A stretch of 64,000 bases of DNA from Nitrospira sp. Ga0074138 (GTDB taxonomy: Bacteria > Nitrospirota > Nitrospiria > Nitrospirales > Nitrospiraceae): positions 1 through 64,000 of the forward strand of contig LNDU01000030.1 in assembly GCA_001464735.1 (NCBI GenBank), in the 5' to 3' direction. This document shows positions 43,373 to 51,633 of the stretch, piece after piece (position 1 is the first letter of the stretch; each line of letters begins with the position of its first letter). The translations under genes were made by a program, and so were the position numbers. Below the pieces are notes generated by a model that ran no database searches, was not told where the DNA came from, and saw only the letters and a program-made list of their open reading frames with translations.

Positions 43373-43692
43373 GATTCCTCCAGGTTATTTTCTTGACGAG
43401 GCAGAACTGAATCATAAAACGGAGCGTACTTTTAGTACGGGCACGTAACAGAATGATCAGTTCGCTCTGAAGAACAGGTTACATTTTCATGAAACCCACA
43501 CGGAACGGTCATCGAACCGCTGACTGATTTGGTGAAACCTATTACAGGCACCTTTAGCAGTGACAGTCGCTTACCTACATCGATGATCTTCGTGTCACTT
43601 AGAATAGGATTCCCTGCATCTCTCTTGGCAGTACGAGGCGAAGACTGGATTACAGCACCAAAGGATTGAGAGCGGAAAGAATGGATTAGGAA
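43373..43692. other. Intergenic region with palindrome
   Basis: CGTACT-TTT-AGTACG (43425-43439) is a perfect palindrome about 55 bp before the PEP-CTERM gene and could be an operator. The remaining ~250 bp up to the HigA gene show no ORF or repeat I recognise. Confidence 0.45.
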
Positions 43693-43995
43693 CTACAGGC
43701 GTGGGCTCTTAGCCTGGCGACGCACCTGCAAGCCATTGGATGTTTGTGACTGCTTGTTGTAGAGGTCCTGTAACCCAAGCCAGTAGCTGGTAGTGGTCCC
43801 GAATCTCATAGCAAGCCTGACCGCAAGGGCCATGGTTACAGGACATTTCCCTGCTATAAAATTCGTGAGTTGCTGGGATGAGACGTTGATCGAATCCGCC
43901 AAATCGCTTACGGTGACCGCGGGCTGGAACGATTTCAGGTAGACCTCACCTAGCACTTCTCCCGGATGGATAGGCTTTTGAGGTAGGTCTGTCAT
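43693..43995 (-). CDS. higA: HigA-type antitoxin/XRE regulator, orphan
   Basis: This 100-residue protein carries the HigA signature HPGEVLGEVYLKSFQPAVTV and a helix-turn-helix of the lambda-repressor type (DLADSINVSSQQLTNFIAGK, ALAVRLAMRFGTTTSYWLGL). HigA neutralises the HigB ribosome-dependent nuclease and represses its operon. No higB is seen on either side. The 43996-44190 gap upstream on the minus strand has no ORF, so this is a solitary antitoxin or a repurposed repressor. The final ~20 residues are basic and of low complexity. Confidence 0.85.
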   Translation of the reverse strand: MTDLPQKPIHPGEVLGEVYLKSFQPAVTVSDLADSINVSSQQLTNFIAGKCPVTMALAVRLAMRFGTTTSYWLGLQDLYNKQSQTSNGLQVRRQAKSPRL

Positions 43996-44190
43996 GGTTC
44001 CATTCTTCCCTATACTCTTTGTACTTATCGTCCATCTAACGGCTTATTGCAACCTGGAAACACCCTTGAATCCTACTAGTGAAACCCAAGGGGCACTGGT
44101 AGGATCTGGGCCTTGAAGGGCCCTGCGTGGTCACATCAGAGAATAAGATACTTACCTAATCCATAGGCTATCTGCCTTATTCATCCTCAA
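43996..44190. other. Intergenic, no gene seen
   Basis: About 195 bp between orphan higA and the Pho-like promoter of the choice-of-anchor I gene. No higB toxin ORF is present here on either strand. Confidence 0.5.
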
Positions 44191-44245
44191 CGTTACTCCA
44201 TCTTAACGCTAACGTAATCTCGACCTAATCGGTCTCAGGCATGAT
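44191..44245 (+). promoter_or_regulatory. Pho-box-like promoter of choice-of-anchor I gene
   Basis: Four 11-bp units stand in tandem: CGTTACTCCAT, CTTAACGCTAA, CGTAATCTCGA and CCTAATCGGTC (44191-44234). After 5 bp comes CATGAT (44240-44245), a -10-like hexamer in the common phase. This is the longest array in the window. Confidence 0.65.
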
Positions 44246-44301
44246 CTGTATCTCTGACGGCGCTTTTCATTCTTGTTTTCAGGTCAGAGGAGGAAGTATC
44301 C

Positions 44302-45972
44302 ATGGTCATTGAACGGTTGTTGATGGGAGTCGGTTTACTCAGTTTGTTCAGTATCATCGGAACATCGGTCACGGTCGAAGCATCGGACTCGAGGTCGATC
44401 GCATTGAAGCAGATCGGCCGATATAGTGCTGGGGTGAGTACCAACCCGGATGAGCCTCGGGCGGAGATTTCGTCCTTCGATGCGGGCTCCAAACGGTTGT
44501 TCAGCATCAATCTGAATCTTCGTCAGCTCGATATTCTCGATCTGAGCGCGCCTGAGACACCGGTGCTGGTCCAGACCGTGCCGCTCGGCGGTAAGCCGAA
44601 CAGCGTCGCAGTACGCAGAGGCGTGGTTGCTGTCGCGCTAGAGGGAACGCAGAAAACCGACCCCGGCAGCGTGAAATTCTTTAATACAAGCGGGATGTTC
44701 CTCAATCAGCTCTCGGTTGGAGCATTGCCCGACATGCTCACCTTTTCACCAAACGGCCGCTGGCTGCTCGTAGCAAACGAAGGCGAGCCCAACAGCTATA
44801 ACCAAGTGGATTCTGTCGATCCGGAAGGTTCGGTCAGCATCATCGAAATACGAGAGGACGTCACCAGCCTGACACAACTCGACGTCCGTACCGCCGGGTT
44901 TGACCCAGCGATTCCGCAAGAGAACGCGTCCAGCATCCGCGTCTTCGGACCGAACGCGACCCTCGCGAAGGATCTTGAGCCTGAATATATCACCGTGTCC
45001 AAAGACTCGCGCACCGCCTGGGTCACTCTGCAGGAGAACAATGCTATCGCCGTCTTGGACATCCGCTCCGCAACCTTCACGAAGATCGTGGGGCTCGGCT
45101 TCAAAGACCATCTCCAACCGAACAATCAATTGGACGCAAGTGACCGGGACGTACCAGGGTCGAGCAACAGCGGCATCATCAACATTCGCAACTGGCCGGT
45201 ACTGGGGATGTACCAACCGGACAGCATTGCCTCCTATCGTGCGAAAGGAAAGACTTATCTCGTCATGGCCAACGAAGGTGACGCCCGGGACTACACTGGA
45301 TTCTCTGAAGAAGCCCGCGTCGACTCGCTCACGCTGGATCCGGCCACTTTTGCTGCTCAAGGATATCCCGATGTAACGACGGGAACGGCCGGATTGCGCA
45401 ACAATGACAATCTCGGCCGGCTCACCGTCACCAACACGCTGGGGAACACAGACGGCGACGCCGAGTTTGAAAAACTCTACGTCTTCGGCGCTCGCTCATT
45501 CAGTATTCGGAACGCCGACGGCAGTTTGGTCTACGACAGCGGCGGCGAGATCGAACAGCTCACGGCGGCATTGACACCCACGACCTTTAATTCCAACGGT
45601 GCAGCCGACTCGTTTGACACGAGAAGCGACAACAAAGGCCCCGAACCCGAAGGGCTGGCGCTTGGGAAAGTCGCGGGACGAACCTACGCTTTCATCGGAC
45701 TTGAGCGCACTGGCGGGATTATGGTCTACGACATCTCCGATCCTCAGTCCCCGCAGTTTGTGACGTACGCCAACACCACCCCCACCGACCTTTCGCCGGA
45801 GGGTTTCCTTTTCATTACGAAGAAAGACAGCCCCAACGGTAAACCGCTCCTTGTTGTGTCCCATGAAGTGAGCAACACCGTCACGATCTTCGAGATCGAA
45901 CGCACGAAGCAGGACGGCCAGGAGGAGTACGACAAAGAAGACAATAATAATGAAGAAGATGATGAGCAATAG
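44302..45972 (+). CDS. Choice-of-anchor I family secreted beta-propeller protein
   Basis: This 556-residue protein has a signal peptide (LLMGVGLLSLFSIIGTSVTV). The repeating propeller-like strands of the choice-of-anchor I family follow: GKPNSVAVRRGVVAVALEG, LPDMLTFSPNGRWLLVANEG, EPEYITVSKDSRTAWVTLQ and PEGLALGKVAGRTYAFIGLE. Such proteins often accompany extracellular phosphatases and may bind or hydrolyse phosphate esters; no catalytic residue is certain. The C-terminus ends in an acidic run (EEYDKEDNNNEEDDEQ). GAGGAGGAA precedes ATG 44302. A four-unit Pho-like array lies directly before it, which supports a phosphate-related function. The next gene overlaps by 23 bp. Confidence 0.82.
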   Translation: MVIERLLMGVGLLSLFSIIGTSVTVEASDSRSIALKQIGRYSAGVSTNPDEPRAEISSFDAGSKRLFSINLNLRQLDILDLSAPETPVLVQTVPLGGKPNSVAVRRGVVAVALEGTQKTDPGSVKFFNTSGMFLNQLSVGALPDMLTFSPNGRWLLVANEGEPNSYNQVDSVDPEGSVSIIEIREDVTSLTQLDVRTAGFDPAIPQENASSIRVFGPNATLAKDLEPEYITVSKDSRTAWVTLQENNAIAVLDIRSATFTKIVGLGFKDHLQPNNQLDASDRDVPGSSNSGIINIRNWPVLGMYQPDSIASYRAKGKTYLVMANEGDARDYTGFSEEARVDSLTLDPATFAAQGYPDVTTGTAGLRNNDNLGRLTVTNTLGNTDGDAEFEKLYVFGARSFSIRNADGSLVYDSGGEIEQLTAALTPTTFNSNGAADSFDTRSDNKGPEPEGLALGKVAGRTYAFIGLERTGGIMVYDISDPQSPQFVTYANTTPTDLSPEGFLFITKKDSPNGKPLLVVSHEVSNTVTIFEIERTKQDGQEEYDKEDNNNEEDDEQ

Positions 45973-48022
45973 AACCAACAGCCTCGGCTTCCGAAATCAA
46001 GAGAAGGGCATGAACCATTGGGGCAGACAATCTGACGGTTTTCTCCCCAAAGATACACCTGTACCAGCAGACCACGCTGGCCACGGTACGTTCCAGGGTG
46101 CCGTTCATATTGACACGCTTCTTCGCGACCTTACCGGGATCAGGGCCGACGTGATCGCCGAGTCGGCCCTGATCGAAACCCACCTCAACGACATTCATTC
46201 CAACTACCAAGCAAGCGCTCGAAATCTCCTCCATTACCTGGCACTCCGTCGGCACGATCTCCACTCCTTGCAACTCCGATCGGCGGAAATGGGGCTATCT
46301 TCTCTCGGCCGATCCGAATCACACGTGTTAGCCACCCTGGACACAGTGCTGGACGTTCTGCATCGTCTAGGACAGCGCCCTTCGCAGCGACCGCCGAGCG
46401 AAGCAGCCGTGCTCAACTTCTCCAGGGGACAACGGCTGCTTGCCCAGCATGCCGAGGCCTTGTTGGGCCCTGTGCCTCCTCGGCGCCAGTCGAGAATCAT
46501 GGTCACCATGCCGGGTGAGGCTGCCGACGATGACAAGCTCGTTCACGATCTACTCCAACAGGGTATGGATTGCGTACGCATCAACTGCGCCCACGACAAT
46601 GCGCCGGTGTGGTTGCGGATCATCGACAACGTGAAACGTGCCAGACAGGCGCTGGGGCTGCCCTGCAAGGTGGTCATGGGCCTCGCCGGACCAACACTGC
46701 GCACCGGACCGCTCGGGCCTGGCCCGGCAGTGGTCCGCATTCATCCCTGCCGCGACATCTTTGGGCGAGTCATCGCTCCAGCCAGGATTTGGCTGACTCC
46801 CGCGACGACTCCCCACTCACCTCCGTTGCCGGCGGCAACGTGTCTTTTCGTATCGGCAACATGGTTGGCTCGCCTTCGCCCGGGGGGACGGGTGAGACTC
46901 ACCGACGCCAGGCAAGCGAAACGCGAATTCACAATTGTCGAAACGACCGAGCTCGGCTGCTGGGCGGAAGTGACGAAGACAACGTACGTCGTCCCTGGAA
47001 CGGTTCTGCGTTACAAGTCCACGGCGGCGGATCGGCATGACGCTGAAACATTCATCGGGCAACTGCCTCCCAGCGAGAGCCGTATCTTTCTCAAACCAGG
47101 GGACCAGCTCATCCTACAGCGAGATCTCGCGCCCAGCCGCCCTGCCACATATGACAGTGCAGGCCGGATGCTGAGTCCTGCCTCGATTGGCTGCACGATA
47201 CCGAGCGTGTTCGATGACGTCCGGTCAGGAGAGTCCATCTGGTTCGACGATGGGAAGATCGGCGGGGTGATCGAAAAAGTGGAGCCCACGCGAGTGTTTG
47301 TCAGAATCACCCATGCGCCACCTGCCGGTGAACGGCTGCGGAGTAATAAGGGAATCAATCTACCCGACAGCGACCTCCAGCTGACGGCCCTCACGCCTGG
47401 TGACCTGGAGAACCTGCCTTTCATAGCCGAGCATGCCGACGTCGTCGAGTTGTCGTTTGCGAACAATGCGCAGGATGTGGAGCTGCTTCAACAGCACCTG
47501 ACACGGCTTGGAAATCGACAACCTGCCATTGTCCTGAAGATTGAAGCGAGGCGAGGCTTCGAGCACCTCCCTGAGATGCTCCTGGCCGCCATGCGGTGGC
47601 CGAACTGTGGTGTGATGATCGCCCGAGGCGACCTGGCTGTTGAATGCGGGTTCGAGCGCCTGGCAGAGATCCAAGAGGAGATCCTCCGAATCTCGGAGGC
47701 CGCCCACGTCCCCGTAATCTGGACGACACAAGTCCTAGAACCACTGGCCAAATGGCTGCATCTGTCACGTCGGCAGGGGGTGGCATGCCTATCTTGGCAA
47801 GGGTTTCCAGGACTGGGGCATCGTGCCGAGTGCGTGATGCTGAACGAGGGGCCTCATGTGCTCGCTGCGGTTCGCGTCCTTGACGACATCCTACGGCGGA
47901 TGCAGGGCCACAAGTCGAAGAGACGCACTCTGCTTCGTGAGTTACGTCTCGCTCAACCGCTCTTACCTGACTCAAACGTGGGATCCGAACGACATACCGA
48001 TCCCACATTCACGACTGCCTGA
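45950..48022 (+). CDS. Pyruvate-kinase-like protein with N-terminal extension
   Basis: The 690-residue protein has ~165 residues of helical, unfamiliar sequence and then a pyruvate kinase barrel: RIMVTMPGEAADDDKLVHDL, GMDCVRINCAHDN (R-x-N-x-x-H), AGPTLRTGPL, KIEARRGFEHLPEML (catalytic Lys), VMIARGDLAVECGFERL and VIWTTQVLEPLAK. The usual DTKGPxIRTG is GLAGPTLRTG, so one metal-site Asp is missing. The allosteric C-domain is also absent, so activity is uncertain. Translation may start at ATG 45950 (coupled to the upstream stop) or ATG 46010 (AAGGG nearby). The Pho-like promoter upstream would drive both genes. Confidence 0.78.
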   Translation: MKKMMSNRTNSLGFRNQEKGMNHWGRQSDGFLPKDTPVPADHAGHGTFQGAVHIDTLLRDLTGIRADVIAESALIETHLNDIHSNYQASARNLLHYLALRRHDLHSLQLRSAEMGLSSLGRSESHVLATLDTVLDVLHRLGQRPSQRPPSEAAVLNFSRGQRLLAQHAEALLGPVPPRRQSRIMVTMPGEAADDDKLVHDLLQQGMDCVRINCAHDNAPVWLRIIDNVKRARQALGLPCKVVMGLAGPTLRTGPLGPGPAVVRIHPCRDIFGRVIAPARIWLTPATTPHSPPLPAATCLFVSATWLARLRPGGRVRLTDARQAKREFTIVETTELGCWAEVTKTTYVVPGTVLRYKSTAADRHDAETFIGQLPPSESRIFLKPGDQLILQRDLAPSRPATYDSAGRMLSPASIGCTIPSVFDDVRSGESIWFDDGKIGGVIEKVEPTRVFVRITHAPPAGERLRSNKGINLPDSDLQLTALTPGDLENLPFIAEHADVVELSFANNAQDVELLQQHLTRLGNRQPAIVLKIEARRGFEHLPEMLLAAMRWPNCGVMIARGDLAVECGFERLAEIQEEILRISEAAHVPVIWTTQVLEPLAKWLHLSRRQGVACLSWQGFPGLGHRAECVMLNEGPHVLAAVRVLDDILRRMQGHKSKRRTLLRELRLAQPLLPDSNVGSERHTDPTFTTA

Positions 48023-48086
48023 TCGTTCTTCTCCGTGCAGCGCATGGTCAAAAATTTACCTGGCTCGGACCATTTCCCGACCAGTT

Positions 48087-48108
48087 TGTAACACACCCGT
48101 TCTATCCT
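48087..48108 (+). promoter_or_regulatory. Weak single-unit Pho-like promoter of 5'-nucleotidase
   Basis: One unit, TGTAACACACC (48087-48097), is followed by TATCCT 5 bp later (48103-48108), in the common phase. No second unit is recognised, so this is suggestive only. Confidence 0.3.
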
Positions 48109-48210
48109 TGGTTGCAGAGTCTCCGGTGAGAGGTGCGAAGGTGTATGTCGTGTCACACGGAACAAGTCTTGGTCTTGGAATGACACAACTCGGACGAAAG
48201 GAGTTTTCCT

Positions 48211-50124
48211 ATGCAGCTCGACCGTATCATCCTAAAGCCCCTCGTTTTCTTCGCCGTCATGGGCACACTATGCATGAGCGCCGCCTGCACGATGTCGCCC
48301 GCCTTCGCCGAGGGTTTGGCCGAGCATCATTCCTACGAGTGGGACCGAGACGACGAGGCCGACGATACGATTGAGATGCGCCGGGACGCCGGCCGAACGC
48401 TGGAATGGCGCAGCCCCGAATTCCATCGAGAAGAGAAAGACTCCCTCCTCCACATACAGTTGCTCGGTATCAATGACTTTCATGGACAGCTCTCGGCGGG
48501 GCGACGTGTGGCGAACCGTCCGGTTGGAGGGGCGGCGGTGTTGTCCGCCTATCTCCACGCCGCACAGCAAAACCCGAACGACCCGGACCTCGCAGAGCGA
48601 ACCTTCATCGTCCATGCAGGCGACCATGTCGGAGCCACACCTCCTGAATCAGCGCTGCTGCAGGATGAACCGTCGATTGGCTTTTTGAATCTCTTGACTA
48701 ATCGATACTGTCGTTACGAGGATCGCCGAGAAGACGGTGATCGACGCGGAGGCTGGGACGATGATGAGGCAAAGGAGGACCGCCGCGATCGCCGCATGCA
48801 CCCCAAATGTAATCTTGTCGGCACTCCGGGCAATCATGAGTTCGACGAAGGCAAAAACGAGCTCTTTCGCCTGCTCAACGGCGGCAATCATGCCACTGGC
48901 CCTTTTCTTGAGAGTCCGTATCGTGGCGCGCGGTACCCGACCGTCTCCTCCAACGTCGTCGATGAGAAGACCGGTAAGCCCATTCTGCCTCCCTATGTCA
49001 TCAAGCAAGTCAAGGGCGTCCGCATCGCGTTCATCGGTGCGGTCTTGAAGGAGACTCCGACCATCGTCACACCGACCGGAGTCGCGGGATTAAAATTCCT
49101 GGACGAAGCCGACAGCATCAATCGCTACGTGCGCTGGTTGCGTCAGACGGAAGGCATTCGCACATTTATCGTCCTGATTCACCAGGGCGGCCGCCAGACG
49201 ACCTATGAAGGTCCGACTCAACCGGGCGCGCTTATTACCGGCCAGGAGATCGTCAACATCGTCTCTCGTCTGGATAACGATGTCGATGTCGTCGTCTCAG
49301 GCCATGCCCATGCCTTCACCAATGCGTTACTCAAGAATCAGAATGGCGCCGACATCTTGGTCACACAAGCCTTCTCGTCAAGCACGGCGTACGGCGATAT
49401 CGACCTGATGATCAACAAACATACCCGAGACGTCGTCGCCAAGAGCGCGGCGATCGTTACCACCTTTGCCGATGCCGGACCAGGCCTCACGCCGGATCCT
49501 CAGGTCGCGGAACTGGTGGCTCAGGCCCAAGCCAAAGTAGCACCGCTCGTCAACCGGGTGATCGGCGAAGCCGCGACAGACCTGTTGCGTACGGAAAGCC
49601 CGGCCGGCGAGTCATCGCTCGGCAACCTGATCGCCGACGCGCAACGAGCGGCACAGGGCACCGATTTCGCCTTCATGAATCCCGGCGGCATCCGCGCAGA
49701 CCTCTCGGCCGGTCCGGTGACCTATGGGGAACTCTTTGCCATTCAACCGTTCGGCAACAGCTTAGTACGTATGGAGCTCACCGGTCAGCAAGTCTACGAC
49801 CTGCTCAATCAACAATGGACCAATCAGCCGTTCCCACGCATTCTCAAAACGTCCGGATTGACCTACACCTGGGACAACAACCGACCGATCGGCGACCGCA
49901 TCGTTCAAGTCCTCCGCAACGGGTCGCCGATCGACCGGCAAGCGACTTTTTCCGCGACCGTCAACAATTTTATGGCGGCCGGCGGGGATAATTTCACCGT
50001 CTTGCTGCAAGGGAGAAACCAAGTAGGTGGGCCGCTGGATCTGGATGCTCTGATTGCGTACATCCAGAGTCTGACGCAACCCTTTTCCGCCGCGATTGAG
50101 GGACGGATCGTCAAGTTCAAGTAA
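48211..50124 (+). CDS. Secreted 5'-nucleotidase (UshA/NutA-like)
   Basis: This 637-residue exported enzyme releases phosphate from nucleotides. A signal region (PLVFFAVMGTLCMSAACTMS) may be a lipoprotein signal. The calcineurin-like metallophosphatase domain shows LGINDFHGQL, HAGDHVG, VGTPGNHEFD and VVVSGHAHAF. The C-terminal substrate domain has SSLGNLIADAQRAAQG, FMNPGGIRADL and NNFMAAGGDNF. Unusual charged insertions occur (WDRDDEADDTIEMRRD near the start, DRREDGDRRGGWDDDEAK before the His motif). AAAGGAG precedes the ATG. It belongs with PhoX, GlpQ and the phytase-like protein as a phosphate-scavenging enzyme. Confidence 0.92.
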   Translation: MQLDRIILKPLVFFAVMGTLCMSAACTMSPAFAEGLAEHHSYEWDRDDEADDTIEMRRDAGRTLEWRSPEFHREEKDSLLHIQLLGINDFHGQLSAGRRVANRPVGGAAVLSAYLHAAQQNPNDPDLAERTFIVHAGDHVGATPPESALLQDEPSIGFLNLLTNRYCRYEDRREDGDRRGGWDDDEAKEDRRDRRMHPKCNLVGTPGNHEFDEGKNELFRLLNGGNHATGPFLESPYRGARYPTVSSNVVDEKTGKPILPPYVIKQVKGVRIAFIGAVLKETPTIVTPTGVAGLKFLDEADSINRYVRWLRQTEGIRTFIVLIHQGGRQTTYEGPTQPGALITGQEIVNIVSRLDNDVDVVVSGHAHAFTNALLKNQNGADILVTQAFSSSTAYGDIDLMINKHTRDVVAKSAAIVTTFADAGPGLTPDPQVAELVAQAQAKVAPLVNRVIGEAATDLLRTESPAGESSLGNLIADAQRAAQGTDFAFMNPGGIRADLSAGPVTYGELFAIQPFGNSLVRMELTGQQVYDLLNQQWTNQPFPRILKTSGLTYTWDNNRPIGDRIVQVLRNGSPIDRQATFSATVNNFMAAGGDNFTVLLQGRNQVGGPLDLDALIAYIQSLTQPFSAAIEGRIVKFK

Positions 50125-50151
50125 TGAAGGGTCGTTGTTGAGAGCCCACAT

Positions 50152-50517
50152 TCATTGTTGGAGGTGGAACTGGCCCAGCACGGCGTGATGGAGTTCGTGG
50201 CCACAGACTTCGAAATCCATTTTAGGGCAGTAAATCGTACGCGTACGAAAATCGTAGAATCCGACAACCACTTCTTCGCGCCGGTGAGTGTCCAGCACGA
50301 GGCGAGGCGTCATCATGACGGCTGATTTTCCGGTGATCTCCTGCCATTTGGCTTGCATCTGTGGCGCATCGAGGAAGACGACCCGGAGAGACGGCAACTC
50401 GTGCTCTTCTCCGGGTAGAGACTGGCCGGTCATGCAGCCGGACAGTGCGAGAAGGGCAACGGCACCGCTCAGAATTTGCAAGGCCCATCGCCGGATCGGA
50501 TTGTGGACCACCAGCAT
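50152..50517 (-). CDS. Small lipoprotein with HExxH motif
   Basis: The start is best at ATG 50517, giving ~121 residues; the track start at 50730 crosses the promoter. The signal sequence (ILSGAVALLALSGC) ends in lipobox LSGC. The mature part reads LRVVFLDAPQMQAKWQEITG and ends in IYCPKMDFEVCGHELHHAVL. HELHH fits the zinc-protease HExxH form, but the protein stops shortly after, so a third ligand and a full peptidase domain are not visible. It is tail to tail with the nucleotidase gene. A Pho-like promoter lies about 105 bp upstream. Confidence 0.65.
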   Translation of the reverse strand: MLVVHNPIRRWALQILSGAVALLALSGCMTGQSLPGEEHELPSLRVVFLDAPQMQAKWQEITGKSAVMMTPRLVLDTHRREEVVVGFYDFRTRTIYCPKMDFEVCGHELHHAVLGQFHLQQ

Positions 50518-50621
50518 CGTGGCAAGTACTCCCAACGGCTTGACTAGCGGCTTCAGCCCAGTCGACAGCTGACTGAAACCGCCTGAGAATAGTAAGCCTA
50601 GCAGGGGTTTGCAGACCGTCA

Positions 50622-50677
50622 AGTAAAGCCTGGGAAGAGCCCTCACTCGACTAACAGTGTGTTGACAAACTGCTAAC
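50622..50677 (-). promoter_or_regulatory. Pho-box-like promoter of the HExxH lipoprotein
   Basis: Minus-strand units GTTAGCAGTTT, GTCAACACACT and GTTAGTCGAGT (50677-50645) are followed after 17 bp by TTTACT (50627-50622). The spacing is the 28 - 11 = 17 class seen at asnB. Confidence 0.5.
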
Positions 50678-51009
50678 TCGATCAAGTGAAAGTTCATTGT
50701 CGTCGGCTCTCGCAATCGACGACTCGGCACAGGTCCTTTCGGAGCGTCAAGGACCCGGTGGCCAAGCCCTCCAGCTGTGTGAGCCTATTCCCAGTGCGCA
50801 ACGGTGGGATTCGCATGCGTAGTAATCTCGACAATCTCCATTGCCAGTGCATGACCCTACGGTCGAATCTGCTCGTACATCCTTCCAGCATTGAACCAGG
50901 ACTTCGACATCCGAAGACAAGGCAGCCCATAGGGTCACGAGTGGGAAGACACTGCTTGCCAAACCTCAGCGCGACAGGCCTGCCATCCATGACCTATAGT
51001 GCGCGCAAG
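50678..51009. other. Intergenic, nothing recognised
   Basis: About 330 bp between the lipoprotein promoter and the small-protein promoter. Several overlapping ORFs are present on both strands, none with a domain or a ribosome site. Confidence 0.5.
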
Positions 51010-51076
51010 TGTTACGCAGAATTGGCACAATCGTAATCGGATAGAAACACACAATTAGTAGGATACCTACTATACG
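51010..51076 (+). promoter_or_regulatory. Possible Pho-box-like promoter of 27-aa protein
   Basis: Units TGTTACGCAGA, ATTGGCACAAT, CGTAATCGGAT and, two units on, ATTAGTAGGAT keep an 11-bp period (51010-51064). TATACG (51071-51076) lies 28 bp after the third unit. Units two and four are poor. Confidence 0.35.
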
Positions 51077-51126
51077 AATCTGTATGAGTCACAGATCACG
51101 ATCAATTGGAAGGGAGGTGAGAATTG

Positions 51127-51210
51127 ATGGGAGCACTGGTCATCGAAGTGTTCATATTGAGTGCCATAGTGGGACTGACGTATACACTGGTATCAGTAGG
51201 TCGCGAGTAG
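51127..51210 (+). CDS. 27-residue hydrophobic micro-protein
   Basis: The peptide reads MGALVIEVFILSAIVGLTYT followed by LVSVGRE. It is one predicted membrane helix with a short positively charged end. AAGGGAGGTGAG stands 4-7 bases before the ATG, a much better ribosome site than chance would give, and the codons end cleanly at TAG. A GAGGGG...CCCCTC stem follows at 51285. It is too short for the ORF track. Micro-proteins of this kind (KdpF, CydX and similar) usually stabilise a membrane complex, but no partner is adjacent. Confidence 0.6.
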   Translation: MGALVIEVFILSAIVGLTYTLVSVGRE

Positions 51211-51633
51211 ACGAAGCCACTCGCGGCAACGGTGAGAACGGGAGGCTAGAAGAGAAATGGCCTTGCGAGGGGATGAGAGCCAACGAGGGGCATCGGCCCC
51301 TCTGGCTCTCGAGAGGAATGCTCTTCGTGCATCGCCTCAGCACCGTCATCCCCCACCTGATCCTCTTGCGTACAGATCGAGCTAAACAAGCGCCCTCTGA
51401 ATTTGTTCCATACATCTGCGGCTAGTCCTTCCCGCAAGCAAGGGCCTTGAGGGGGATGTTCAAGGATCGTGATCAGCCTCACCAGGCTCAGCAATCCATT
51501 CCCCAACAATTCTTTTACGAGAGACCGTGAATTCCTTAACCGAGTCGTAACATCCACATGTCATACATGCGTAACCCTGACGGAAAAGAGGCCGATAGCC
51601 CATCCGATGATCCGTCTTTCTGAAGGAGACTTC
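51211..51633. other. Intergenic with a hairpin
   Basis: GAGGGG (51285-51290) and CCCCTC (51297-51302) form a stem that extends outward to AGCC...GGCT and could terminate the micro-protein transcript. The remaining ~330 bp before the response regulator gene show no convincing ORF. Confidence 0.45.

Noticed and set aside
43440-43475. TGTAACC and TGTTACG units before the 42668 PEP-CTERM gene
   Set aside because: They are 33 bp apart with two non-matching units in between.
43996-44301. Missing higB toxin next to higA
   Set aside because: No ORF of suitable length exists on either strand in this gap, so a complete toxin-antitoxin pair is not claimed.
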